From Thermovenabulum sp049723235 (GTDB taxonomy: Bacteria; Bacillota; Thermosediminibacteria; Thermosediminibacterales; Thermosediminibacteraceae): a stretch of DNA of 64,000 nucleotides. Where the stretch lies: positions 18,461-82,460 of the forward strand of contig NZ_JBNARB010000008.1 of assembly GCF_049723235.1 (NCBI RefSeq), in the 5' to 3' direction. The position numbers and the translations under genes were made by a program. Positions 36,265 through 44,936 of this stretch are shown one piece after another. Every line of letters begins with the position of its first letter. The stretch's first letter is position 1. The notes beneath the pieces are model-generated. The model saw only the letters and a list, made by a program, of their open reading frames with translations. It made no database searches and was not told where the DNA came from.

Positions 36265-37155
36265 ATGCTGTATAAAAAAAGAAAAACATCTTTATTAATA
36301 ATATTTTTCCTTTTTCTATTATTTTTATTGACATCCTGTACCAATGAAAGTACGGAAAATCTTGAAAAAAAAGCCCAGGATACGGAGTTTTCCAGTGGTT
36401 ATCTTTATATTACATTTTTAGACGTCGGACAGGCAGACAGCATATTTGTAATGTTACCCGATGGTAAAACCGCTATGATCGACGCAGGTAATAATGATGA
36501 TGAAACTAAGATAATCAACTTTTTAAAAAAAAGGAATATTAAAAAGATCGATTATCTGTTTGGTACCCATCCCCATGAAGACCACATCGGTTCTATGGAT
36601 AGCGTCATTAACAACTTTGAAATAGGCAAAATTTACATGCCCTATGTTACAACTACCACTAAAACCTTTAAAGACGTATTAGAGGCTGTAAACAAAAAAA
36701 GCCTAAAAATTACTTCCGCAAAAGGAGGAATGGAAATTACGCCTTCTCAGGATGTAAAAATAGAAGTTTTAGCACCCAACAGCAAAAATTATGAAGATTT
36801 AAATAATTATAGCATTGTATTGAAAATAACCTATAAAAATACATCCTTTTTGCTCACCGGCGACGCAGAGTACATATCGGAAAAAGAAATGATAAATAAG
36901 AATTATAACCTAAAAGCCGATGTTTTAAAAGTTGCCCACCATGGCTCCAGTTCGGGCACTTCCATTGAGTTTTTAAAGGCTGTCTCTCCCAAATACGCCG
37001 TTATAAGTTACGGAAAGGGAAATGATTACGGACATCCCCATAAAGAAACCATAGATAAGCTCAATAAAATGAAAATTAAAATATTATCTACTGCCGAAAA
37101 CGGTGATATTACTTTCAAAAGTAATGGCGAAATCCTGCAACTTATTAAAATGTAG
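36265..37155 (+). CDS. ComEC-like metallo-beta-lactamase fold lipoprotein
   Basis: 296 residues. Signal peptide with lipobox LTSC (Cys25), then a stand-alone hydrolase domain. Motifs: FLDVGQADSIFV near 51, metal motif HPHEDHIG at 102-109, LTGDAE near 197 and HHGSSSG near 226. The same domain occurs at the C-terminus of the competence channel ComEC and probably hydrolyses phosphodiesters; no DNA-channel segments are present here. GGAAGG before the ATG. A DUF3006 gene follows, the usual partner. Confidence 0.88.
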   Translation: MLYKKRKTSLLIIFFLFLLFLLTSCTNESTENLEKKAQDTEFSSGYLYITFLDVGQADSIFVMLPDGKTAMIDAGNNDDETKIINFLKKRNIKKIDYLFGTHPHEDHIGSMDSVINNFEIGKIYMPYVTTTTKTFKDVLEAVNKKSLKITSAKGGMEITPSQDVKIEVLAPNSKNYEDLNNYSIVLKITYKNTSFLLTGDAEYISEKEMINKNYNLKADVLKVAHHGSSSGTSIEFLKAVSPKYAVISYGKGNDYGHPHKETIDKLNKMKIKILSTAENGDITFKSNGEILQLIKM

Positions 37156-37178
37156 AATAAATTTTGGAAAGAGGTATG

Positions 37179-37400
37179 ATGATTATGTCAAAAAAGGGTG
37201 TTATAGACAGGTTTGAAGGCAGGTATGCCGTAGTAGAATTATTCGATAAAAGTATAATAAATATTGAAAGGATTCTCCTTCCTCAGGAAGCCAGGGAAGG
37301 AGATGTTATTGATATCGAAACCTATAATATAGACAAAGAGGAAACCGAAAAAAGAAAAGTAGAAGTTAATAAAATGGCAAGGTACCTTTTTGAAGAGTAA
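37179..37400 (+). CDS. DUF3006 domain protein
   Basis: 73 residues from the ATG at 37179, beginning MIMSKKGVIDRFEGRYAVVE, the DUF3006 signature. Starts at TTG 37164 and ATG 37176 or 37185 are also in frame; AAAGAGG is 4 bases before 37179 and 10 before 37185, so the start is uncertain by a few codons. DUF3006 is typically encoded beside ComEC-like hydrolases, as here. Function unknown. Confidence 0.8.
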   Translation: MIMSKKGVIDRFEGRYAVVELFDKSIINIERILLPQEAREGDVIDIETYNIDKEETEKRKVEVNKMARYLFEE

Positions 37401-37405
37401 AAAAT

Positions 37406-37448
37406 AAAGTATATTAAGCCTTCCCTGCAGGAAGGCTTAATATACTTT
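37406..37448. terminator. Bidirectional terminator, 19-bp perfect stem
   Basis: AAAGTATATTAAGCCTTCC and its exact complement (37430-37448) around a 5-base loop. It serves the DUF3006 gene on plus and overlaps the stop codon of csaA on minus. Confidence 0.88.
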
Positions 37449-37778
37449 TTCTCCTAATTTTACATTCCTCTCGGTTGTCAGCAATACTACGTTCCCCTCT
37501 TCATCATTAACACCCAGGACAAGCACCTCGGAAATAAAATCGGCAATTTTCTTGGGAGGAAAATTAACCACTGCAATTACAAGTTTACCAGGTAGTTCTT
37601 CTTTTTTATATAATTTTGTAATCTGAGCGCTGGATTTTTTAAGTCCAATTTCAGGTCCAAAATCGATGGTAAGTTTATATGCCGGTTTTTTGGCTTTGGG
37701 AAAATCCTCTACATCTATTATCCTTCCCACCCTCATTTCTACTTTTTCAAAATCGCTATAGGAAATAACACCCTGCAT
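37437..37778 (-). CDS. csaA: tRNA-binding protein CsaA
   Basis: 113 residues, a single OB-fold tRNA-binding domain as in the C-terminal part of bacterial MetRS. Motifs: YSDFEKVEMRVGRIIDVEDF at 7-26, the KKPAYKLTIDFG segment, and NFPPKKIADFISEVLVLG near 72. Described in Bacillus as a chaperone-like, tRNA-binding dimer. ATG preceded by GGTGAT. It lies 12 bases after the aminopeptidase gene. Confidence 0.93.
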   Translation of the reverse strand: MQGVISYSDFEKVEMRVGRIIDVEDFPKAKKPAYKLTIDFGPEIGLKKSSAQITKLYKKEELPGKLVIAVVNFPPKKIADFISEVLVLGVNDEEGNVVLLTTERNVKLGEKVY

Positions 37779-37790
37779 CCTTTATCACCA

Positions 37791-38906
37791 CTATTTCAAG
37801 TTTTCCGGGTTCAGGCCCTTCAGTTCTTCCAGTACGAATAAACCGTCTTTTCTCACCAAAACATCATCAAAATAAATCTCGCCGCCGCCGTATTCCGGTC
37901 TTTGTATTAAAACAATATCCCAGTGAATGGCAGATTTATTGCCATTGCCGCAATCTTCATAGGAATTACCCGGCGTAAAATGAATGCTCCCCGCTATTTT
38001 TTCATCAAACAGGGTATCCTTCATTGGTTTTAATATATAGGGATTTACACCTATAGCAAACTCCCCTATATACCTTGCTCCTTCATCAGTATCCAGGATC
38101 TTATTTATTCTTTCGGTATCGTTAGCAGTAGCCTTTACGATTTTCCCATTTTTAAACTCAAATTTTATATTTTCAAAGGTAAAACCCTGGTACAAAGCAG
38201 GGGTATTATATGTAATATATCCATTTACCGAATCGATCACCGGTGCGGTAAAGATTTCGCCGTCGGGAATGTTCTTTTTGCCATCGCATTTTTCAATTCC
38301 GATACCTTTTATAGAAAATGTAAGATCCGTACCCGGACCCACGATCCTTACCCTGTCGGTTCTGCTCATAAGTTCTACCAAAGGGTCCATTGCTTTGGAC
38401 ATCTTCTCATAGTCAAGACAGCAAACATCAAAATAAAAATCCTCAAAAGCTTCGGTGCTCATATCGGCAAGCTGGGCCATGGAAGGATTGGGATACCTCA
38501 AAACCACCCATTTTGTTTTCGGGACTCTTATATCCATATGAACCGGTTTTGAATAAAGTTTCATATAAAGAGTCTTTTTTTCCTGAGGAACATCGGAAAG
38601 CTCCGCCACATTATCGCCACCCCTTATTCCGATGTAAGCATGCATATCCTTCATTTTCTCGGAATCATATTTTGCCATTAATTTTAAAGTATCTTCATCC
38701 ACGTTCATCAGTATTTCCCTAGCTATCTCCTGCATTGAAATGTTAACAAAAGGGTGAGCACCTTTTTCATAAGCAAATTTAATTAGCTCCTTCACAAGAG
38801 GACTTTCTCCGGGTCCCGCTTCTATTAAGATGTTTTCTCCTTTTTTTAGTTCCACAGAATAATCAATCAATAATTTTGCAAGTTTTTTAATTCTTGGGTC
38901 CTTCAT
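37791..38906 (-). CDS. M29 family aminopeptidase
   Basis: 371 residues, the usual length of the AmpS/AmpT metallopeptidases. Metal-ligand regions are visible: the EFAIGVNP stretch near residue 278, GSIHFTPGNSYED near 313, and HWDIV near 333. The frame remains open 44 codons further up, but AAGGAGG is 8 bases before the ATG at 38906, which begins MKDPRIKKLAKLLIDYS as in homologues. Cleaves N-terminal residues from peptides; probably cytoplasmic. Same transcript as csaA. Confidence 0.93.
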   Translation of the reverse strand: MKDPRIKKLAKLLIDYSVELKKGENILIEAGPGESPLVKELIKFAYEKGAHPFVNISMQEIAREILMNVDEDTLKLMAKYDSEKMKDMHAYIGIRGGDNVAELSDVPQEKKTLYMKLYSKPVHMDIRVPKTKWVVLRYPNPSMAQLADMSTEAFEDFYFDVCCLDYEKMSKAMDPLVELMSRTDRVRIVGPGTDLTFSIKGIGIEKCDGKKNIPDGEIFTAPVIDSVNGYITYNTPALYQGFTFENIKFEFKNGKIVKATANDTERINKILDTDEGARYIGEFAIGVNPYILKPMKDTLFDEKIAGSIHFTPGNSYEDCGNGNKSAIHWDIVLIQRPEYGGGEIYFDDVLVRKDGLFVLEELKGLNPENLK

Positions 38907-38928
38907 ATTTAAAACCTCCTTGTATTTT

Positions 38929-39834
38929 TTATATACCCTCAAAATCAAAATCGGGAACAAATTCTTCCGAATTTGCGCCTTCTCCCTGAATAAAGCCGTT
39001 TTCAAGACCCACTTCAAAAAAGTATTCAACGGCTTCATCGTATTCTTTTTTTGTGAGTGGCCTGTTTATTTCCGAATATTCCTCCGTTCTGTAATAGGGC
39101 ATGTACTGGCTCATTAAACTTACGTAAACACCCCCGAGCAGGTTTTCGCTAATCCATTTTAATATTTTCTTCGTATCTTTTACATAACCCGGTAACACCA
39201 GATGTCTTATTATCACACCCTTCTTTATTATTCCCTTTTCATCAAACTCAGGCTCTCCCACCTGTCTTACCATTTCCAGGATGGCTTTCGAAGCGTATTC
39301 AAAGTAATTCCTTGCTTTTGAATATTTGTATGCAATTTCATCATCGTAATATTTCAGGTCGGGAAGATATACATCGATTAAACCTTCCATCTTACTTAAT
39401 ATCTCAACGTTCTCATAAGCGTTGGAATTCCATACAATAGGAACCTTTAGCCCTCTTTCTTTGGCTAATTTTATTGCCTCAGCAATCTGGGGTGTATAAA
39501 TGGTAGGAGTTACCAGATTAATGTTATGAACTCCCCGCTCTTGAAGCCTCAAGAATATTTCTGCCAGAGCTTTCAAATCCCTGGGTTTACCAACCATTTC
39601 CTGGCTGATTTCGTAATTCTGGCAAAATACGCATTTTAAATTGCATCCGGAAAAAAATACCGTTCCCGACCCTTTGGTACCGCTTATACAGGGTTCTTCC
39701 CAGGGATGGGGGAATGCCTTTGAAACAATGCAATCAAATCCTGCCCGGCAAAATCCGAGTTCTCCGTTAATCCTGTTCACTTTACATCTCATAGGGCATA
39801 CTTCGCAGGATTTTAACAGTTCTAAAAAATCCAA
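38929..39834 (-). CDS. Radical SAM protein, PflA-like
   Basis: 301 residues. The radical SAM cluster motif C-x3-C-x2-C is seen as FFSGCNLKCVFCQNYEIS near 62-79. An additional N-terminal cluster C-x2-C (CEVCPMRC) plus a later Cys near residue 28 resembles the PFL-activating-enzyme-related family, which may bind another cluster. No glycyl-radical enzyme gene is nearby. TTG start with AGGAG 9 bases before. It is 51 bases downstream of the MobB-like gene and may be linked to it. Target unknown. Confidence 0.88.
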   Translation of the reverse strand: MDFLELLKSCEVCPMRCKVNRINGELGFCRAGFDCIVSKAFPHPWEEPCISGTKGSGTVFFSGCNLKCVFCQNYEISQEMVGKPRDLKALAEIFLRLQERGVHNINLVTPTIYTPQIAEAIKLAKERGLKVPIVWNSNAYENVEILSKMEGLIDVYLPDLKYYDDEIAYKYSKARNYFEYASKAILEMVRQVGEPEFDEKGIIKKGVIIRHLVLPGYVKDTKKILKWISENLLGGVYVSLMSQYMPYYRTEEYSEINRPLTKKEYDEAVEYFFEVGLENGFIQGEGANSEEFVPDFDFEGI

Positions 39835-39885
39835 GGTATTTCTCTCCTTCTTTGAGACTGATTTTAATCTATAATTAATATTCCT

Positions 39886-40590
39886 TTATATCTTTAACTT
39901 TATTTGCACCTGCCCTTCCTTGCAGCCTTTTAAATTTAAAAGCATAGATCTTATCACCGAATAAAATAAATCTTCCACAAAGGGTACCAGCGGTATATCT
40001 TTATTATCCACCAGGATTTTTATCTTCCCTTCCCCTTCTCGCTTGCAGAATTTTCTGTCGGCTTTTCCGCTAATTATTTTTTCTGCCATTTTGTTGCAAT
40101 CTTCTCCGCATTTTCCACATCCTCCTCCAAAAAGGGCAGGAAGTTTTTCAAATACCCTTTCTACGATCAAATCGGTAATATTTCTTATTTCTTCTAAGCT
40201 AAGCACGGGTATATTTTCCATAAATTTTTTTTCGGTTTTTCTTGTTACGGCTGCAATAGTTTTAGAAGACAGTTCGTCCTTTTTTATTTCTCCATTAAAA
40301 CAAACTATCTCGGGGAAAGCTCCTTGTAAATTCTCAAGAATCAGGTAATCACAGTTATAGTAATTTATAACATCTTCCAGGTCCGATTCTTTAAAAATAA
40401 GCTCTACCTTGCCATCCTTAAAATATCCGACCATCTTGAATTTTTCAAACTGGCCCTTCAAACTCTTGTCTTCTTTTAATAAGCCTACAGAATATCCCCT
40501 GCTTACGAGCTCATTTCCTATTTTATTTATAAAGTCTTCCCTTTCAATTTCTTTTTCCACATTTTGAAATCTAATAGAAAAAACCTTCAT
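39886..40590 (-). CDS. MobB-like protein lacking the P-loop, with Cys-rich C-terminal domain
   Basis: 234 residues. The N-terminal half aligns by eye with MobB (GNELVSRGYSVGLLKEDK; YLILENLQGAFPEI; ENIPVLSLEEIRNITDLI), but the GTP-binding loop expected after residue 5 is replaced by RFQNVEKEIE, so nucleotide binding is doubtful. The C-terminal part has a cysteine cluster GGGCGKCGEDCNK near 155-167 and a further Cys near 181, then a small domain with IPLVPFVEDLF. It could bind an Fe-S cluster or zinc. Gene lies 8 bases after the HAD gene. Confidence 0.75.
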   Translation of the reverse strand: MKVFSIRFQNVEKEIEREDFINKIGNELVSRGYSVGLLKEDKSLKGQFEKFKMVGYFKDGKVELIFKESDLEDVINYYNCDYLILENLQGAFPEIVCFNGEIKKDELSSKTIAAVTRKTEKKFMENIPVLSLEEIRNITDLIVERVFEKLPALFGGGCGKCGEDCNKMAEKIISGKADRKFCKREGEGKIKILVDNKDIPLVPFVEDLFYSVIRSMLLNLKGCKEGQVQIKLKI

Positions 40591-40598
40591 ACCATTCC

Positions 40599-41069
40599 CT
40601 ACTTTCTCAATGTAGCTATCAATCTTTTGGGATTTAACAGGAGATTTAGAGCATCCTCGGGAGAAAACACAACAATTTGAGCATTAATAATAGATTCCCT
40701 GTAAGCCCCTTCCCTTCCTATTACTGCAATACTTAGTTTTGCAGTTTTTATCATTTTAACATCATTTTTCCCGTTTCCAATACATGCGACGAATTCTGCT
40801 CCCAGCTTTTCAACAAAATTCTTCTTATCTTCTCCTCCATCCAGGGGATCAACTTTGTAAAATTTAACAGGAATATCCTTTAATTCTTCAGAAGCTGTCC
40901 CATAAGTATCAGCTGTAAGTATAAAAACCTCCATTTTTTCTGAAAGCTTTTTTATCAATTCTTTTACCTTTTGCGAGCATTTTCCGTCCTCTGCCAGGGT
41001 GCCATTGTAGTCAAGAACCAAATACTTTAAATTTAAAGTGGTTCCTCCAGGAATTTCAACTTCCAGCAT
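40599..41069 (-). CDS. Small HAD-like protein (soluble P-type ATPase type)
   Basis: 156 residues without a cap domain. HAD motif I VLDYNGTLAEDG at about 17-28 has Asn between the Asp and Gly-Thr (DYNGT). Other motifs: FILTADTYG near 50 and IGNGKNDVKM near 97. It resembles the family named for the phosphorylation domain of P-type ATPases; substrate unknown. ATG with AGGAGG 7 bases before. First gene before the MobB-like and radical SAM genes. Confidence 0.82.
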   Translation of the reverse strand: MLEVEIPGGTTLNLKYLVLDYNGTLAEDGKCSQKVKELIKKLSEKMEVFILTADTYGTASEELKDIPVKFYKVDPLDGGEDKKNFVEKLGAEFVACIGNGKNDVKMIKTAKLSIAVIGREGAYRESIINAQIVVFSPEDALNLLLNPKRLIATLRK

Positions 41070-41190
41070 AATTTACCTCCTATGGGAAGACTAACATTAA
41101 ATTATTCTCCATAAACTAAAAAATTCCTCTAAAATCCACCTTTCATCGCTTAATTTATTGCCTTTTTTAATTTTTATTCCCAATTTAATA

Positions 41191-41207
41191 GTAAATACAG
41201 TATTTTT
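41191..41207. repeat. Second copy of the GTAAATACAGTATTT palindrome
   Basis: GTAAATACAGTATTTTT, matching the palindrome at 27425-27441 (read on minus) in 15 of 17 bases. Located about 120 bases upstream of the HAD gene, in the gap after the VOR operon terminator. Confidence 0.4.
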
Positions 41208-41215
41208 TAAAAGCT

Positions 41216-41247
41216 AAAAAAAAAAGATTCCTGCAAAATCAGGAACC
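41216..41247 (-). terminator. Terminator of the ptb-VOR operon
   Basis: TTCCTG / CAGGAA stem with a 6-base loop followed on the minus strand by about ten T, 24 bases after the last stop. Confidence 0.8.
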
Positions 41248-41270
41248 GTAAATCTTAATTATTTTTCTAT

Positions 41271-41807
41271 TTATTTTACTATCTCTAATCCCTTTTTAAA
41301 AGCCTTTTCATTAATTTCATACATAGCCTTCCGGTGCTCCGGAAGGAAATAATCTATAGATTTTAACACCGTGTCGGGTTTTACAATTCCGGTCTTACCC
41401 ACTACCACTCCCAGAGCTACCATATTCGCCGCCTTTATATTTCCTATTTCATCAGCAATTTTTATTGCGTTTATTTTAATCGTTTCTACCCCGTCTTTTT
41501 CCAGAGCTTTATCTATTAAATCCATATTCAATACCGCAAGGCCACCCTTTTTTACAAAAGGCATGAATTTTTCCATGGAAGGCTTGTTCATTGCTACCAA
41601 AACATCCGGCGAAGATATAATGGGAGAAGGTATCCTCCTGTCGGAAATAACTACCATGCAGTTTGCAGTGCCACCGCGCATTTCGGGGCCATAGGAAGGA
41701 ATCCAGGAAACCTCTTTTCCTTCTACCATTGCACTGTGGGCTAATATTTCTCCCATTAACATAATGCCCTGTCCGCCAAACCCGGCCATAATTACTTCAA
41801 GTTTCAT
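41271..41807 (-). CDS. 2-oxoacid:ferredoxin oxidoreductase, gamma subunit
   Basis: 178 residues. Gamma subunits carry the coenzyme-A-related domain of the complex. Motif AGFGGQGIMLMGEILAHSA near residue 8, then SYGPEMRGGTANC near 38. The frame is open six more codons, but the ATG at 41807 shares one base with the stop of the beta gene (TAATG), showing translational coupling. Last gene of the operon. By context it works in branched-chain 2-oxoacid oxidation. Confidence 0.93.
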   Translation of the reverse strand: MKLEVIMAGFGGQGIMLMGEILAHSAMVEGKEVSWIPSYGPEMRGGTANCMVVISDRRIPSPIISSPDVLVAMNKPSMEKFMPFVKKGGLAVLNMDLIDKALEKDGVETIKINAIKIADEIGNIKAANMVALGVVVGKTGIVKPDTVLKSIDYFLPEHRKAMYEINEKAFKKGLEIVK

Positions 41808-42553
41808 TACCGCCCCTCCTCCCAATCCTTATATATTCCCGGAGGAAAAACTTTTGTCATTTCGTTTTTTACCCATTCAATAGCATTAGATGGAGACATG
41901 CCCCAGTTTGTAGGGCAGGGGGAAAGGATTTCTACAAGAGAAAAGCCCTTTTTGTTGATCTGAGTTTCAAAAGCCTTTTTAATATAGCTTTTTGCCCGTA
42001 AAATATTTTTTACATCGGTAACCTGAGCTCTTGCTAAATAGGCGGAACCATCAAGAGTTGATAGCATTTCGCAAACTCTAATCGGGTATCCCGCGCTTTG
42101 TGGATTCCTTCCGTACGGTGAAGTCTCGGTTTTTTGTCCTAATAAAGTGGTAGGTGCCATCTGTCCTCCCGTCATGCCGTAAATAGCATTATTTACAAAT
42201 ATTACCGTGATGTTTTCTCCCCTTGCGGCTGCATGGATAATCTCTGCAGTTCCAATAGCTGCGAGGTCCCCATCACCTTGATAGGCAAAAACTATATTTT
42301 CCGGCAGAACTCTTTTTATTCCGGTAGCCACCGCCGGTGCTCTACCGTGCGCAGCCTGTTGCATGTCACAATTAAAATAGTTGTAGGCCAATACGGAACA
42401 TCCTACCGGAGCTACTCCAATGGTTTTTTCTCTGATATTCAGCTCATCCATAACCTCAGCCACTAATCTATGAATAACCCCGTGACCGCATCCCGGGCAG
42501 TAATGGGTTTTTGTTTCCTGTAGTGATTTTGGCCTTTCAAACACCACTTTCAT
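41807..42553 (-). CDS. 2-oxoacid:ferredoxin oxidoreductase, beta (TPP) subunit
   Basis: 248 residues. Binds thiamine pyrophosphate: CPGCGHGVIHRL near 19, YQGDGDLAAIG near 91 and the following NNAIYGMTGGQ near 122. Catalyses oxidative decarboxylation of a 2-oxoacid to acyl-CoA with the alpha and gamma subunits. Its ATG overlaps the alpha gene stop by one base (TGATG). Sequence alone cannot separate 2-oxoglutarate from branched-chain substrates; the ptb, leucine dehydrogenase and buk neighbours favour the latter. Confidence 0.94.
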   Translation of the reverse strand: MKVVFERPKSLQETKTHYCPGCGHGVIHRLVAEVMDELNIREKTIGVAPVGCSVLAYNYFNCDMQQAAHGRAPAVATGIKRVLPENIVFAYQGDGDLAAIGTAEIIHAAARGENITVIFVNNAIYGMTGGQMAPTTLLGQKTETSPYGRNPQSAGYPIRVCEMLSTLDGSAYLARAQVTDVKNILRAKSYIKKAFETQINKKGFSLVEILSPCPTNWGMSPSNAIEWVKNEMTKVFPPGIYKDWEEGR

Positions 42554-43608
42554 CAGGCCATCCCCCTCATCTTTTCGATTTCTTTAAGGATTTCTTCTGC
42601 AGTAAATACCATTCCACCGGGTCTTCCGTAAAAATATACGGGTGCCCTTCCATTTACCGAAAGCTTAACATCGTCTACCATTTGTCCGAGAGAAAGTTCA
42701 ACGGTTAGAAAAGCTTTTGCCCTCGATATAACCTCTTCAAATGCCTTTACGGGATAAGGCCATAAGGTTATCGGCCTAATAAGTCCAACTTTAATTCCCT
42801 TTTCTCTGGCCATTTCGATTGCAGAGAGAGCTATCCTCGCAGCTATTCCGTAAGCCACTACAAAATATTCCGCATCATCGCAGTTTATCATCTCATACCT
42901 TACTTCTTTTTCTTCAATTTCTTTATATTTTCTATATAACTTCCAGTTATGCTCCTCTAACTTTACCGGATCAAGATACAGGGAATTTATAATATTCTGT
43001 TTTCTATCCTTCATTCCCGTCGTTGCCCAATCTTTTGGGGGAAGTTCTCTTTTGGGCCTTTCCTTAAACACAACGGGCTCCATCATTTGCCCTAAAATGC
43101 CATCCCCCAGTATCATAACAGGGTTTCTGTAAAGGTCCGCCAAATCAAAGGCATCGTACACGAGATCGACAAGTTCCTGGACAGAAGAAGGTGCAAGGAC
43201 TATGGTCCTGTAATCTCCGTGTCCACCGCCTCTCGTAGCCTGATAATAATCCGATTGAGCGGGTTGTATATCCCCCAGCCCCGGTCCTCCTCTCATAATA
43301 TTTACAATAACACAGGGCAGTTCCGCACCACAAAGATAGGAAATCCCTTCCTGCTTCAGACTTATTCCCGGACTCGATGAGGAAGTCATTACCCTTGCTC
43401 CAGCTCCAGCAGCTCCATACACCATGTTTATTGCGGCTACCTCGCTCTCTGCCTGTAGAAAAACTCCTCCTCTTTTAGGCATTTCCCTCGCAAGGTACGC
43501 AGGTAGCTCACTTTGAGGGGTGATTGGATATCCAAAAAAGCATTGACATCCTGCCCTTATTGCCGCTTCTGCCAGAGCCTCATTACCTTTCATCAGTATT
43601 TTTTCCAA
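42553..43608 (-). CDS. vorB: 3-methyl-2-oxobutanoate:ferredoxin oxidoreductase, alpha subunit (VorB-type)
   Basis: 351 residues, pyrimidine-binding plus transketolase C-like domains. Motif GCQCFFGYPITPQSELPAYL near 20-39 and SSSSPGISLKQEGISYL near 76. Length and first part match the VorB annotation class. TTG start with GGGAG 6 bases upstream, 1 base after the ferredoxin stop. With beta, gamma and the ferredoxin-like delta it forms a four-subunit complex that reduces ferredoxin. Confidence 0.92.
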   Translation of the reverse strand: MEKILMKGNEALAEAAIRAGCQCFFGYPITPQSELPAYLAREMPKRGGVFLQAESEVAAINMVYGAAGAGARVMTSSSSPGISLKQEGISYLCGAELPCVIVNIMRGGPGLGDIQPAQSDYYQATRGGGHGDYRTIVLAPSSVQELVDLVYDAFDLADLYRNPVMILGDGILGQMMEPVVFKERPKRELPPKDWATTGMKDRKQNIINSLYLDPVKLEEHNWKLYRKYKEIEEKEVRYEMINCDDAEYFVVAYGIAARIALSAIEMAREKGIKVGLIRPITLWPYPVKAFEEVISRAKAFLTVELSLGQMVDDVKLSVNGRAPVYFYGRPGGMVFTAEEILKEIEKMRGMA

Positions 43609-43609
43609 T

Positions 43610-43828
43610 TTATTCTCCCTCCTTTTCTTCCTTGTAGATTGTAAAAACTATATCAGGACAAACCGTCGCGCAAAATCCGCAAGCAATACATCCTTCTTTT
43701 GACGCTACCGGATGATAACCCAATATATTTACTTCTTCCTGGTCAAGAAAAAGAATTTTCCTGGGACAAACATTCACGCAAAGCCCACAACCTTTACATC
43801 TATCTTTATCGATAATAAGTTTATTCAA
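43610..43828 (-). CDS. Ferredoxin-like delta subunit, 2x[4Fe-4S]
   Basis: 72 residues with two cluster motifs CKGCGLCVNVCP and CIACGFCATVCP. It is the electron-transfer subunit of the 2-oxoacid oxidoreductase encoded downstream. A longer ATG start at 43849 exists, but AAAGGAGGAAGG lies inside that extension, with its last AGG 6 bases before the TTG at 43828 (sequence then MNKLIIDKDRCKGCG), so I choose the TTG. Confidence 0.93.
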   Translation of the reverse strand: MNKLIIDKDRCKGCGLCVNVCPRKILFLDQEEVNILGYHPVASKEGCIACGFCATVCPDIVFTIYKEEKEGE

Positions 43829-43849
43829 CGCAAACCTTCCTCCTTTCAT

Positions 43850-44920
43850 TTAACTGTATTCTTTAGCCACCTCTTCCCCTCTTAAAACCCTCAAAGCCCC
43901 TTCTGCCAGAGCCTTTAGCTCGTCTTCCCCGGGGAATACTTCTACAGGAGCTATGAAAGATACTCTTTCCTTTATCCAGTTCACCAGCCTTGCATCATAA
44001 GCAAGGCCGCCGGTTAAAATTACCGCATCCACTTTTCCGGATAAAGTAGCTGCACATGCGCCTATTTCCCTTGCAATTCTATACGCCATAGCTTCATAAA
44101 CTAATTTAGCTTCGGTATTACCATTATCTATCATTGCGCCTATTTCCCTCGCATCATTTGTGCCAAAATACGCGACAAGCCCTCCTTTGCCGGCAATCAA
44201 CTTCTTCATTTCTTCCCTGCTCATATTTTCTTTAAAAATTAAGTTTGCCACATCCATTGCAGGAAGGCTTCCCGCTCTTTCCGGCGAAAAAGGTCCCTCT
44301 CCCTCAAGACCGTTATTTACATCTACTACTTTACCTTTTTTATGAGCGCCTACGGTAATACCGCCACCCATATGAGCTACTATTAAATTCAGTTCTTCGT
44401 ATTTTTTGCCGGTATTTTTTGCATACCTTTTTGCAACGGCCTTTTGATTCAGTGCATGAAAAATACTTTTTCTTTTTATTTTGGGTACCCCGGTAATTTT
44501 TGCTATGGGTTCCATTTCATCCACCACTACCGGGTCTACAATAAACGCAGGGGCATTTATTTTAGAAGCTATTTCGTATGCCAGCACTCCTCCTAAATTA
44601 GATGCGTGTTCCCCGAGAACTCCTATTTTTAAATCTTCAAGCATTTTTTCATTTACCCGGTAAGTTCCTCCCTCCACAGGTTTTATCAACCCACCCCTGC
44701 CTACTACCGCATTTAAATTGTTAATGTTGTATTGTCTCTTTTCTATTGCTTCCAGTATTACTTTTTTTCTAAACGGATACTGATCAAAAATTGTCCGGAA
44801 TTCCTTTAAATCTTCAGTAGAATGAGAAATTTTTTCTTCAAATATCATTTCTTCGTCTTTAAATACGGCTATTTTTGTAGAAGTTGACCCGGGATTTATT
44901 GCAAGAATTTCAAAAGCCAT
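43850..44920 (-). CDS. buk: Butyrate (branched-chain fatty acid) kinase
   Basis: 356 residues, acetokinase superfamily. Converts butyryl- or branched acyl-phosphate plus ADP to the acid plus ATP. Motifs: NPGSTSTKIAVFKDE at 8-22, VAHMGGGITVGAHKKG near 197 and ILTGGLAYD near 310. The ATG at 44920 has CGGAGGG before it; the 16-codon longer frame lacks a site. With ptb it turns the acyl-CoA from the oxidoreductase into acid and ATP. Confidence 0.95.
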   Translation of the reverse strand: MAFEILAINPGSTSTKIAVFKDEEMIFEEKISHSTEDLKEFRTIFDQYPFRKKVILEAIEKRQYNINNLNAVVGRGGLIKPVEGGTYRVNEKMLEDLKIGVLGEHASNLGGVLAYEIASKINAPAFIVDPVVVDEMEPIAKITGVPKIKRKSIFHALNQKAVAKRYAKNTGKKYEELNLIVAHMGGGITVGAHKKGKVVDVNNGLEGEGPFSPERAGSLPAMDVANLIFKENMSREEMKKLIAGKGGLVAYFGTNDAREIGAMIDNGNTEAKLVYEAMAYRIAREIGACAATLSGKVDAVILTGGLAYDARLVNWIKERVSFIAPVEVFPGEDELKALAEGALRVLRGEEVAKEYS

Positions 44921-44936
44921 AAAATCCCTCCGAATA

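Noticed and set aside
43145..43333. Alternative frame inside vorB
   Set aside because: Overlaps the conserved alpha subunit on the same strand in another frame, has no ribosome site and no recognisable family.
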